DNA from: Actinacidiphila sp. DG2A-62
GTDB taxonomy: Bacteria > Actinomycetota > Actinomycetes > Streptomycetales > Streptomycetaceae
Length of the DNA stretch: 64,000 nt
Direction of reading: 5' to 3'
Assembly: GCF_035825295.1 (NCBI RefSeq)
Contig: NZ_JAYMGI010000002.1
Span: 3,911,001-3,975,000, forward strand
Position 1 is the stretch's first letter. Each line of letters opens with the position of its first letter. The notes below the pieces were generated by a model. The model saw only the letters and a program-made list of their open reading frames with translations. It had not been told where the DNA came from and ran no database searches. Position numbers and translations under genes: made by a program. Shown here one piece after another: positions 14,985 through 23,769 of the stretch.

Positions 14985-15849
14985 CGGGGACCGTCTCCTT
15001 CCGGCACGTGGTGCACCGCAGGGACACGAACTCGCCGTCATGGCCGAGGTAGTTGATCCGGCCGTGCTCGCACTCGGTGCAGGCGGCGCGGGCGGCGGCC
15101 AGCTCGGCGAGGAACACGGCTGCCTGCCGGGCGGACATGCGGCCCGACCGGTGCGCCAGCTCCTCCTGGACGCGGCGGGCGGCCTCGCCGTGCCCGCGCA
15201 TGTCGAGGAACTGCGCGGCCTGCTTCGCGTGCAGGCCCCGGATCTCGGCCGCCGCCGCGTTCAGCAACGTGACGGCCTCGGTGTACTCGCCGGCGTCGGC
15301 GGGACCGGCGCCCACCGCGCGGGCGGCGTCGCGCTGCTCGGCCTCTTCGAGCTCGGCGACGAGCTTGCGGTACTCGGCCAGGACGGAGGCGTACGAGTCG
15401 ACGTGGCCGCACGCGTTGCTCCACTTGTCGACCACGTACCAGTCGCCGTCCTCGTGGAACCGGAACGGGACCGCGTCGCCGCGGGGGCCGCCGCAGCGCG
15501 GGCACTCGGGGCCGACGGTGACGGTCACCACCCGCACGCCGACGTACTCGGTGCCGGACCCGCGGTCGCAGACCCGGTAGGTCATGGACGTCGGGCGGGG
15601 CTCCACGGCGGGGGCACCGGCTACGTAGCGGACCCACACCGCCGTGCCGCCGTCCTCGTGCAGGAAGGAGTACGCCTCGAACGTTCCGGGCGGCGCGTAC
15701 GCCGGCATCCGCTGGGCCCTCGGGATGCGCAGGACAGTGCTCTTGGCACCGGTCGACGCTGGGTAGACGCCGGCGAGCTGCCACAAGCCACGCTGGGCCT
15801 TGGCGGCCCTGGCGACTGCGGCGTGGTCGAACCTCGATGCGCGCGCCAT
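14977..15849 (-). CDS. hypothetical protein with two Cys modules, 290 aa
   Basis: ATG at 15849 overlaps the preceding stop (TGATG). Residues 80-150 are beta-rich with ECPRCGGPRGDAVPFRF, and a Cys in SNACGHVDSY. A central helical part (AEYRKLVAELEEAEQRDAAR) follows. The C-terminus has AACTECEHGRINYLGHDGEF and LRCTTCRKE, a four-cysteine zinc ribbon. It is among the first genes of the early operon. No function identified. Confidence 0.65.
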   Translation of the reverse strand: MARASRFDHAAVARAAKAQRGLWQLAGVYPASTGAKSTVLRIPRAQRMPAYAPPGTFEAYSFLHEDGGTAVWVRYVAGAPAVEPRPTSMTYRVCDRGSGTEYVGVRVVTVTVGPECPRCGGPRGDAVPFRFHEDGDWYVVDKWSNACGHVDSYASVLAEYRKLVAELEEAEQRDAARAVGAGPADAGEYTEAVTLLNAAAAEIRGLHAKQAAQFLDMRGHGEAARRVQEELAHRSGRMSARQAAVFLAELAAARAACTECEHGRINYLGHDGEFVSLRCTTCRKETVPVA

Positions 15850-16001
15850 CAGTTGGCACCGCCCCTCTCGCTGGCCGATCGGTCGGCCTGCCGGGGCAGC
15901 GTCGTCAGGGCGCGCCGCGTGGGCAGTTGGGAGGGGTGGCGCAGCTTCGCGCACAAAAGGCACGTTCGTGGGTCGTGCGCAGGGCTAAAGTTCGTGCTCA
16001 C
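15849..16001 (-). CDS. first gene of the early operon, 50-aa CxxC peptide
   Basis: GTG at 16001 is preceded by an AGGAA stretch. The product starts VSTNFSPAHDPRTCLLCAKL and ends RSASERGGAN. A single CxxC pair is present. Its stop forms TGATG with the next start, so it leads the minus-strand operon whose promoter should lie in 16,002-16,093. Function unknown. Confidence 0.5.
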   Translation of the reverse strand: MSTNFSPAHDPRTCLLCAKLRHPSQLPTRRALTTLPRQADRSASERGGAN

Positions 16002-16093
16002 GGTTCCTCGATTCGATGACTGGTTGAGGTTCCGGCGACGCTGGGGGCGGCGATCAAGGCCCGGCATGGCCAGTCGTCCCCCGGCGGCGCCGT

Positions 16094-16630
16094 TCAGGAA
16101 GCGCGCTGCTGGACGGGATCGGCGAGCGGGCGCACGGCCGTCATCTCGCTGATCTCGCAGATGTTTTGGCCGGTGAAGGTCACCCTGTTCCCGCCGTCGT
16201 TGAACGGGACTTCGCGGGCGTACGCCTTGCGCCTGAGCTGAAGAGCCGACCAGGGCAGGAAGTCCGCGGCCTCCTCCGGGGTGTAGTGGAAGAACCGGCC
16301 CTCCGGAGTGCCCGGGTAGGGCACATCCCGGTCACCGGTCTTCTTCAAGACCGGCGCCTGCCGCTTGTCTTTCGTCCCCTTGGCGGGCCGCTCGTGCTTC
16401 ACGGTCTGCGGAGACGGCGTGAGGGTCGCGCCTTCCGCGCGGGTGATGTCGCTCACCGGGACGGCCAGGGCCTCCGCGATGCGGACGGCCAGGTCGTCGC
16501 GGGCGCCGGCGCGCCCCCGCTCGATGCGCGAGAGCTGACTCGGAGATGTCTGCGCGAGTTGGGCCAGGCGCCGCAGGCTCATGTTCTGAACTTCCCGCAG
16601 TGCGCGAATGGCCGTTCCATTCGGTGTCAC
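16094..16630 (-). CDS. XRE regulator fused to a second HTH, 178 aa
   Basis: GTG at 16630. Residues 6-60 are an XRE helix-turn-helix (LRRLAQLAQTSPSQLSRIER). A basic linker (KGTKDKRQAPVLKK) leads to a second domain, FHYTPEEAADFLPWSALQLR then NRVTFTGQNICEISEM, which looks like the winged HTH of excisionases and MerR-type helix-turn-helix_17 proteins. A repressor and an excisionase-like domain on one chain would link lysogeny control to excision. Divergent from the next regulator. Confidence 0.7.
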   Translation of the reverse strand: MTPNGTAIRALREVQNMSLRRLAQLAQTSPSQLSRIERGRAGARDDLAVRIAEALAVPVSDITRAEGATLTPSPQTVKHERPAKGTKDKRQAPVLKKTGDRDVPYPGTPEGRFFHYTPEEAADFLPWSALQLRRKAYAREVPFNDGGNRVTFTGQNICEISEMTAVRPLADPVQQRAS

Positions 16631-16823
16631 GGTCAGAAACTGTACCTGAGTTGCGCATGGTTGGCAGACGTTTGGGGCACTTCTGCGTTCAGAAACTACG
16701 CATTCACTCGCATGGCCTCACGGTGGACCGGCACACCTCTGACGTTCCACGCGCAACGGATGCGCCCGTTTGCGCTGTTCGTGCGCTCTTGCTGTTGCAC
16801 CGCCGTACGGCATCATGGGTTGC
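16631..16823. promoter_or_regulatory. divergent control region between two XRE regulators
   Basis: The 193-bp gap is less GC-rich than its neighbours and should hold both promoters. It contains repeated TCAGAAACT (near 16,633 and 16,690) and an interrupted inverted repeat whose arms are GCGCAA and TTGCGC around 16,752-16,780, with another TTGCGC near 16,651. These are candidate operators for one or both regulators. I cannot place the promoter elements with certainty. Confidence 0.4.
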
Positions 16824-17294
16824 ATGGAGAGGAACTGGCCTCGTCTCGGCGAGAAGCTGAAGGCGGCACGTGCCGACATGGAGCAGCAGGAGGCGGCAGC
16901 ACGGATCGGCGTGAAACGTGGCGCCCTGCGCAACATCGAGCAGGGGAAGATCGCGAAGGTCACCCCCACCGTGCTCGCCTATGCGCGACTGGTCGGGTGG
17001 ACTGAGGACTCGGTGAACCGCGTCCTCGACGGCGGCGAGCCCGTCATGGCGGACGCAGGGCCGGAGGTGGCCATCTCCGAGGCGCCGGCGGCGGAAGTGT
17101 CGGACCTGTCCCTGCGGGTTCGGCAGGCACTCAGGGAGGGGCCGCTCATCGAGTCCCGCGTAACCGAAGTGACCACGCCTTCTGGGCAGGTGACAGCCAC
17201 GATCGTGGTCCGCGGGGAGGAGGGCACCCCGCCGGAGGAACTGCTCGCCGTGCTCAGGTCGTTGAAGATCGCCGTGACCGTAGGGCCCGGTTAG
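16824..17294 (+). CDS. XRE-family repressor-like protein, 156 aa
   Basis: I chose ATG 16824 (MERNWPRLGEKLKAARADM); ATG 16815 is also possible. Residues 7-70 form a helix-turn-helix (EAAARIGVKRGALRNIEQG). The middle is acidic, and the C-terminal 50 residues are beta-rich (VTATIVVRGEEGTPPEELLA), perhaps a dimerisation domain. It lies upstream of the integrase and divergent from the other regulator, the usual place of a maintenance repressor. A terminator-like hairpin follows at 17316. Confidence 0.75.
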   Translation: MERNWPRLGEKLKAARADMEQQEAAARIGVKRGALRNIEQGKIAKVTPTVLAYARLVGWTEDSVNRVLDGGEPVMADAGPEVAISEAPAAEVSDLSLRVRQALREGPLIESRVTEVTTPSGQVTATIVVRGEEGTPPEELLAVLRSLKIAVTVGPG

Positions 17295-17315
17295 TAGGAC
17301 TAGTTCACCCTTGCG

Positions 17316-17329
17316 GGTGGGTTTGCGTT
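17316..17329 (+). terminator. hairpin after the XRE gene
   Basis: Stem CACCC/GGGTG with loop TTGC, followed by GGTTTGCGTT, 22 bp after the regulator stop. Short but well placed; likely a weak intrinsic terminator separating the regulator from the integrase genes. Confidence 0.45.
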
Positions 17330-17364
17330 ACTTCTCCCATATCTTTGCCGCCTTTTCACGATTC

Positions 17365-17377
17365 ACGATTAAATCGT
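17365..17377. promoter_or_regulatory. AT-rich palindrome upstream of the integrase operon
   Basis: ACGATTAAATCGT (arms ACGATT and AATCGT) sits in a clearly AT-richer stretch 29 bp before the small gene that leads into the integrase. A CACGATT copy occurs just before it. It is a likely operator or promoter element for integrase expression. Confidence 0.4.
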
Positions 17378-17405
17378 CCTAACCGGATGGCGGTTGGGAG
17401 AACGC

Positions 17406-17618
17406 ATGGCGAATGAGCCTTGCGGCCGTGCACAGCGAGTGTCAGGAGTGCCGAGGGAAGTCGTTGCCTGGATCGATCATGATCGGCAGCCCAACCTTCT
17501 CCTCCTCAACGCGGACTGCTTCACGGCGCAAGAAGAAGCGGCGATGACCGCAGTCCTGGGGGAGAGGGAGTACACCCCCCTCCAGGTATTGAGTGTCCTG
17601 GGGAAGGCAGAGGGGTGA
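17406..17618 (+). CDS. small protein upstream of integrase, 70 aa
   Basis: ATG 17406 has GGGAG upstream. The product MANEPCGRAQRVSGVPREVV ... FTAQEEAAMTAVLGEREYTP has no HTH that I can see. It ends 6 bp before the integrase start, so the two are co-transcribed. Position suggests a role in excision or its control, but the sequence does not resemble known Xis proteins. Confidence 0.6.
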   Translation: MANEPCGRAQRVSGVPREVVAWIDHDRQPNLLLLNADCFTAQEEAAMTAVLGEREYTPLQVLSVLGKAEG

Positions 17619-17624
17619 GTGCAC

Positions 17625-19177
17625 ATGGCGTACGCGGAGAAACGAACCGCCAGGGGGAAGATCTACTTCCGAGCCTGCTTCCAGCGGCCGGACCGCAAGG
17701 CACAGGACTACATCAAGGACGCGGACGGCCGGGCCGTCCGGTACCCGACCAAGACGACCGCGCAGAAGGCCGCCGAAAAGGCCGAGGCCGACGCGTTCGA
17801 GGCGGCGAAGAAGGGCCGTTGGGTGCCCCCCGAGCAGGAGGCCGCCGCCGCTCGCGTCACCTTCGGCGCCTTCGCTCAGGAGCAGATGAACGAGCTGAGC
17901 CTCGCGGACTCCACCATGCAGAACTACCCCAGGTCTCTGGCCCACCTCCTGCCGACCTTCGGGGACACGGTGATCCGGGACATCACCGAGAGCATGGTCA
18001 ACACCTGGGAGCGCGAACAGCTCACCCACTCCGCGCCGAGCAGCGTCCGCACCTACCGGGCGTTACTCCACCGCCTCCTGGCGGACGCCGTAGACGCGGG
18101 CCACGCGGACAAGAACGTGGCCGAGCGGCGCCGCGGCCGGGGGCGCCGGCACGGGCGCGGGGGGCACCGTGGCCCTGAGAAGGCCATCACCACCATGCTG
18201 GGCTCCCTGCTCATCGCCGAGCGCGCCAGCCTGCTGTCCGGCCGGGACGACGAGTTCGTGGCCCACATCCACAAGACCTACACCGGCATGAGGTGGGGGA
18301 ACTGGTCGGCCTGGAGACGCAGTACGCGCGCCAGGAAGCCCGGTCCTTCCGGATCGAGTGGCAGTTGTACGAGCTGGACACCGGCGGCTTCTCCCGCTGC
18401 CCGCCCAAGGACGACAGCTACCGCAGCATCGACGCGCCGCCCTTCCTCGCGCGCCTCGTCGGCGAGCACGTCGCCCGCACCAAGCCCACCCCTTGCCCCT
18501 GCCACGGCCTGACGTACGTCTACAGCGGCCGAGGCCGGGGCGGCACCCGCCAGCAGGGGCCCACGCTGCGCCAGGTCGCCGAGCTCGCCGGGGTGTCCAC
18601 GGGCACCGTCTCCAACGTGCTCAACCGGCCGGAGACGGTGAAGGAGGCAACGCGCGCCCGGGTGGAGAAGGCGATCGCGGAGGTGGGGTTCGTCCGCCAG
18701 GTCGGCCCGTCCAGGGAGGCCGCGCACTGGCGCCGATCCGGACACGCCGCGTGGATCTTCACCCCGGCCGCCACCGGTTGGTACCCCCCGAAGGCGCCGG
18801 CCGTGGCCCACCCGGTGCCGGTCACCGGCGGCCCCTGGCCCGGCGTGCCCGTGCGCGGCCGAGGCGCAGCCGGCCGCGCGGAGGCCTGCTGGCTGCCGAT
18901 CAAGGACCGGCTGACCCGGCACGGCTTGCGGCACGGACACCGCACCCTCATGGAGGAGCTGGGCACGCCCAAGGTCCTCATGGACGAGCGGATGGGCCAC
19001 GAGGACAGCTCGGTGTCCGCCCGCTACGCCCACGTGACGGACGCCATGCGGGCCAAGCTGGTAGCGGACCTGACCGAGGTGTGGGAGGAGTCCCTGGACG
19101 CCCGCCTCGCGCTGTGCCCGACATCCCCTGTGCCGGTGCTCAACCGGCTGTTGCAGGAGCGTGCCGCCGCGGCGTGA
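17625..19177 (+). pseudogene. tyrosine integrase with inserted LacI-type HTH, broken by a frameshift
   Basis: Start ATG 17625 (MAYAEKRTARGKIYFRACFQ). The reading is arm-binding domain (1-60), core-binding domain (80-170), first catalytic Arg in YTGMRWG (near 18,290), inserted LacI-type helix-turn-helix (LRQVAELAGVSTGTVSNVLN, about residues 313-357), then LTRHGLRHGHRTL and the Tyr in SVSARYAHVT. After MRWG the frame is lost: five G at 18295-18299 where six would give MRWGELVGLE, as in the related integrase at 34580-36097. All catalytic residues are present if the base is restored. A 3' tRNA-Pro fragment follows at 19320. Confidence 0.85.
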
Positions 19178-19319
19178 CACCCCGGCACAAGATCACACCC
19201 AGTTGACACCCCACACCCCGGAACAGGCCCGGCAGGACCGGCCCCACACACCCCCTGGAGGCACTATGGTGCAGGTCACAGCGTTGCAGCCCCGAGCGAT
19301 AGTTGCGGCGCGCACCTAT

Positions 19320-19361
19320 TTCGGGACGAAGAGGCCGTGGGTTCAAATCCCGCCACCCCGA
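19320..19361 (+). other. attachment site: 3' fragment of tRNA-Pro(CGG)
   Basis: From the anticodon loop TTCGGGA (anticodon CGG) the sequence continues with anticodon-stem half CGAAG, then T arm GTGGG-TTCAAAT-CCCGC (stem pairs fully with one G-U) and acceptor half CACCCCG plus discriminator A. The 5' half of a tRNA is absent: the bases before it do not form the matching acceptor or D arm. This is what an integrase leaves at one junction of an element inserted into a tRNA gene, here the end next to the integrase. The complete tRNA should be at the other end, outside the window. Confidence 0.8.
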
Positions 19362-19379
19362 CTCGGTAAGCAGCAGGTC

Positions 19380-19411
19380 AGGGCCCTGATCCTTCCAAGG
19401 ATCGGGGCCCT
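19380..19411. terminator. strong hairpin after the tRNA fragment
   Basis: AGGGCCCTGATCCTT and AAGGATCGGGGCCCT pair almost fully around a 2-base loop. It lies just after the tRNA-Pro 3' end and is probably the original terminator of that tRNA gene, so host-derived sequence begins near 19,320. Confidence 0.75.
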
Positions 19412-19566
19412 GAGTCGTTCCTAGGGCCGTCTTGGGAGCCCTTTGGGAGCCAACCCCGACATCCGGCTCCCAGGGCGGGAGCGGCCCGGCTGGGCGGAAT
19501 GCCTGAGACGGCCCTCACGACGGCGCTACGGTCGCCTCCACGGACTGCCGACCCGGGGGGATCCAC

Positions 19567-20280
19567 ATGCAGGAAAGATCAGCGGAACGGGGCTCGGAGG
19601 CCGTGCCGACGTCCGGACCTCTCATCGCCGGCGAAGTCTCGCTGCCGGAGGTCATGGCCCGGCTCAAGCAGGACCGCCCGGTCTTCTACTCCGAGCGGGA
19701 CCTGCAACACAGCTTCGCGCGCGTGCTGTGGGAGCTGGCCCCCGATATCCGATCCAGGCTGGAGGTGCGCCAGAACGCACCGGACGCCGTCGGCGCCGAA
19801 TATCTCGACCTGCTCTGCATCGGCCATGCAGTCCGCACGGCCATCGAGTTCAAGTACTTCACAGCGGAGTGGATCGGAGCAGTCGGGCAGCCTCCAGAGG
19901 AGTACGCGCTGAAGTCCCACGATTCCGACGACGTAGCCCGGCTCCGCTTCGTTTCCGACATCGCGAGGCTTGAGCGCTTCGGCAATCGCCCCGACCAGAA
20001 CGGCCTGGCCCTCCTCATCACCAACGCAGTTAGCCTCTGGACACCGTCAAAGCGGGACACTACCCGGGACCGCGAATTCCGCATCCACCCGGGCCGCACC
20101 CTCACGGGCCGACTCCTCTGGGGCGGCGGCGACTACCCGCGAAACACGCGAACCCTCCGCGGCACCTACCCCCTCAACTGGCAGCCGTACTCACTGCAAG
20201 ACGGCCCCCGGGGCGAGTTCCGCTACCTCGCCGTCTCCGTCGCCGCAGAGCTCACACCACCTCTCACGCCCCAGCCCTAA
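19567..20280 (+). CDS. PD-(D/E)XK nuclease-like protein, 237 aa
   Basis: ATG 19567 has a GGGGGGAT ribosome site. After a helical start (ERDLQHSFARVLWELAPDIR), YLDLLCIG (Asp81) and TAIEFKYF (Glu94, Lys96) give the D...ExK core of the restriction-endonuclease fold, with strand predictions that fit. VSDIARLERFGNRPDQNGLA and RDREFRIHPGR follow. No methyltransferase or helicase is beside it in the same operon. It may be a stand-alone nuclease or a decayed part of a larger system; it is the first gene past the attachment site. Confidence 0.6.
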   Translation: MQERSAERGSEAVPTSGPLIAGEVSLPEVMARLKQDRPVFYSERDLQHSFARVLWELAPDIRSRLEVRQNAPDAVGAEYLDLLCIGHAVRTAIEFKYFTAEWIGAVGQPPEEYALKSHDSDDVARLRFVSDIARLERFGNRPDQNGLALLITNAVSLWTPSKRDTTRDREFRIHPGRTLTGRLLWGGGDYPRNTRTLRGTYPLNWQPYSLQDGPRGEFRYLAVSVAAELTPPLTPQP

Positions 20281-20344
20281 GTGCTCGAGAGCTATCCCGT
20301 GAGCTTCTTCGACCCAGCTAGCACAGTCGAAACGGAGGACCTCA

Positions 20345-20622
20345 GTGAGCACTTACGCCGGACCATTCTGTGATGACGCAATCCCGATGAGTGCCTACGA
20401 GGAGCAGGTATGGGACACGCTCAACGGGCGCAGGGAGCGCCGCAACAACCGCCGTGGGCTGCCGGACTGGGCGAATCCGCGCTCGGCCGCACCGGTGAAG
20501 TCGCAAGAAACGCCGTGAACCAGGTGAGGGACGCTGTGCCAGAGGGGGTCAAGAGACCGATCCGCCGCGCCGGTGACGCGGTCGCCAACAAAGCGGCGCG
20601 GCCGGGGCCCTCGCAGCTGTGA
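20345..20622 (+). pseudogene. two overlapping small frames, possible EcsC-family remnant
   Basis: GTG 20345 with a good GGAGG site opens a 57-residue frame containing MSAYEEQVWDTLNGRRERRN. Its TGA (20516-20518) overlaps a second frame (GTG 20515-20622, VNQVRDAVPEGVKRPIRRAG). Read back to 20410 the second frame continues upstream as GLGESALGRTGEVARNA, so the two may be one gene with a frameshift. The start resembles the N-terminus of EcsC-family proteins (AYE..VW), which are normally 250-300 residues. If so it is truncated at the edge of the pPIWI operon. Otherwise a coupled pair of small proteins. Confidence 0.4.
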
Positions 20623-20653
20623 CCGCGCTGCTCGAGCCGGCCACTGAGCGGCG

Positions 20654-23600
20654 TCAAACGTCGAATGGTTGCAGCTGTCCTTCAGCGTCGGCGTCCGGTG
20701 CCTCCGACTCCAGGTTTGGTACTGGCTGTTCCACCGGCGATGCATCCTGCGCGTCGTCTGAATCGTCCGAAGCAGTGGGCCGGCCCGCCTCCCCGCTTCT
20801 CCCGTTTCCGCCTCCGCCTCGTCGTCCTTCGGTGTCGGCAGGACGTACTCCTGCGCCAGGCCGGCCAAGTGGAGTGGCAGGGGCAGGGCAAGGGCCTGGT
20901 CGTAGTCCGAGGGCTGGCGGAGAACGTGGGCAAGAAGTGCAAGGGACTTCGGGTCGTCGCCATCGCCCCGGTGGCAACCGATGACGGCAATCTCCAGCAA
21001 CCCCGGCATCCAGGCCGCCTGGCCTGTGTCAATGGTGGGTTCGCCCTTGCGCTCGCCCTGAGCGATCGGCCGGGGCGAGAGCTTGTCAGCGGTCACTGCC
21101 GCGTGCTTGAACTGCACGGGCTTAGCCGTCGTGCTGAAGAAGACGCGGGCGTCCTCGGCGGCACCCTCCGGCACCCACAAGCCCTGTTGGATACCGTTCG
21201 GCTTGCCCTTTTGGGCTTTCCCCCACCACTGCGGTGTCTCGTTCCGGGCGCCTGCGCGGACTCGGACCAACCGCAGGTCGGGGTCGAGGCGACGAGCGGG
21301 CGCAAGCCCATCTTGCAGGCGATCCCGTTCGATCCGGCCGTCCTGGAGCCAGGTCCAGTGCGAGCGGGCGTTGTGCGCCTCGGCGAACAGGACGGTTGGT
21401 GCGGTGCGCAGGGACGTACGCAGGCCCTGAAGCCACTCGGCGGCCTCACGGCGCTGCCGTTCGCGTTCTTGGTAGAGCTTCGGGCGTTCCACCTCACCCC
21501 CCGTCTCCGCCTCATCGGGGCCGGCAGCGCCGTCCCGTGGTCCGCGCTGGCCGGGCACAACGGACGTGACCTCTGCCTTCGTGGTCAACCTCAGCAGGAG
21601 CTCGGGGTAGGGGACCCAGGCACCGGCGCCGGAACGCGCCTCGGGGTCCCAGCCTTCGATGCGGGCCGCGCCGGTGACCTCGGGGTCGGGGGTGACCATG
21701 ACGCCGACCGGGACGTAGGCGGCCCAGCGATTCCGGGTCGTGCGGTTCTTGCGGACCATCCACAGCGCAGCGTGCCGCAGGCCGTCGGGCAGTCCTTCGT
21801 TTACAGCATGCCATGGCACGGTGCGCGCGCCGAGCTGCCGCAGACCATCGTTCCAGGCGCTGAGAGTACGGTGCCTCAGGCTGGACGCTGTCTCCGCACC
21901 TTTACCGTTCTCGTCGCCCGCCACGGGCACCGTGATGAACTGCGTGACGAAGCCAGCCTTGGCACAGCCGAGTCGCATGGCGAACTTCGGATCGTGCAGT
22001 CTGCTCGGGTAGGACGCGGGGCGGCCGATCTCCACCACAGCGAGAGCTGGCGCATCGGTGGTGCGTTCCGCGGCCAGCCACTGTGCGGCGCTGTCACGGC
22101 GGGCTGCGGTTGCGGCGGCCACCTGGGCATCCTTGATGCGAGTGCCGGTGGGCAAGTCGAGGGGGGCAAGGAGACTGTCGGCGGTGCGGTCACCGAGCCC
22201 AACGAGCGGGCGCAGACAGTGAACCCTCACAGTCAGCTCCGGAGCGGACCATTCGTGGACAACCGGCGCGCCAGCCGTGGCGTTGTCGTACTGCTGTGCA
22301 GTGAAGGAACCGCCGTCTCCCTTGAGGCCGAGATGCTCTGCGAGTGAGGTCAGGGCGGCATTACGCAGCCGCGATGACTGCCACAGGAGCCGTGCCTCAA
22401 GCACGGGAGCGCCGCCCTGACGCACCACGCCGTTGAGGGCGTCCAATGCGTAGGCTGTCGCCAGCCGGCGCTGGGTGCACTGTTCCGCTTCGACCGACTC
22501 CTTGTCGCCCTTGGGGATGTTCGCGGGTGTGCCACGGTCGATCAGCGAGAGGTCCGGGGCTCGGCGCAGCTCGGACGTGAGAGCGCCTTCCGCCCAGGCT
22601 GTGAGCTGCGAGAGCTGGTGCGCCATGAAGCCGGTGCCCACGTCGTGCCGGCCCATCGCGGTGCGGTGCAAGACACCGGCTCGGGCGTCGTCGCGCAGCC
22701 AGGACGCGGGGTCGGTCAGGATCGCGTCGACGTCCGGGAAGGGCTCACCCAGGGGGAGCCCGGCGAGCATCGCCGCAGGGCCGCCCGCGCGCCAACGTTC
22801 GGCGAAGTCGCCCTTCTCACCCAGCTCCTTATCCCAGTAGCGCTCCAGACGAGCAATGGCGAACCGCTCACTACGGGGGGTGCCCGGCAGGAACGGCCTG
22901 CGCGGACGCAGCAGGACGGTGGTGCTCACGCCCCATGGGAGGTGCAAACGGCCCGTTTTGGCACTGGTACGAGTGGCCCAGCGGCGAACCGACCAGCGGA
23001 GGTTGAAGCGCGGCAGCGGGTCGAACGGCACAGTCTGAAGGGTGATCGATAGCGTCACCGACCACCAGGAGTCATGCTTCTCGTCAGGCCCAGCGAACCG
23101 GATCGGCTCGGAAACAAGTTGTGCACCCTGGTCGCGCGGCCCGCGCGGCATGGCTCGGAAGAAGAGCTGCCCACCGTCGTACGGGTACGGTCCCAAGGCA
23201 AGGATCCGGCGGGCCAGCCAGTCGGGGCTGAGGCTGTATTGGTGCGCTGACGGACGCGCGGTGCCACCTGGCGTCGCGTCATGCGGCATGAGTTCGTGGT
23301 GGACTGTCTCCCAGCGTGGCGGATGGGCGGCCAGTTCTGCGATGGTCTCCTGCAGCAGGCCCCGAAACTCGGGCTCGGGCCGCAGGTCACGCAGCCAGTG
23401 CTTCAGCACGGTGTCCAAGACCGGGCCGGGGAGCGGGTCGGGGAGGTCGGCGGGCGCACACAGCCAGTGGGCCGGCGCGTCCGGGTTGCGGTCGTGGAAG
23501 GGACGTGGCAGCGCGAGGACATCGGGGGCGAAAGCCTGCAGAACCTGTTCCAGGCGCCAGGTCGGTGCTGTCTTCCACGGCTCTTTGCCCGCTGCTACCC

Positions 23601-23739
23601 GGGGCGCGTTACACAGGGTCAGCACCGCGTCCCGCCACTGCTCGGGGAAGGGCAGTACGCGGTAGGGCGCGGTATGAGAGGCGAAGGCGTCGGCCGGGCA
23701 CCAGGCTGTGGTGCGCGCGGAGCGATAGACGGGCGGCAT
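20654..23739 (-). CDS. pPIWI-RE family prokaryotic Argonaute-like protein (frameshift near its C-terminus)
   Basis: Start ATG 23739 with GAGGAG 7 bp upstream. The product of about 1,030 residues has an N-terminal X-type module, a MID-like region and an RNase H-fold PIWI region. Diagnostic blocks are VVEIGRPASYPSRLHDPKFA, MRLGCAKAGFVTQFITVPV, LFAEAHNARSHWTWLQDGRI and LVRVRAGARNETPQWW, the last holding the Arg and Glu that name the family; LPLPLHLAGLAQEYVLPTP closes the fold. One missing base in the CCCC at 20791-20794 takes the last 45 residues out of frame; the true acidic tail (SDDAQDASPVEQPVPNLESE) ends at 20654. This family was described with a DinG-type helicase and a REase as a defence system; nucleic-acid-guided action is inferred. 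Confidence 0.88.
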
Positions 23740-23769
23740 GGAACAACTCCTCGCAAGGTGAAGCGGGGG

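Noticed and set aside
12793..16152. A 1,119-codon plus-strand open frame
   Set aside because: It is antisense to the RecT, YqaJ and neighbouring genes, which have clear family motifs. The length is an effect of high GC content.
18294..18300. Programmed ribosomal frameshifting in the first integrase
   Set aside because: The related integrase reads through in one frame, there is no clear slippery heptamer with a downstream structure, and similar one-base losses occur in four unrelated genes.
20665..22347. Plus-strand open frame of 560 codons
   Set aside because: Antisense to the pPIWI-RE gene and without any recognisable domain.
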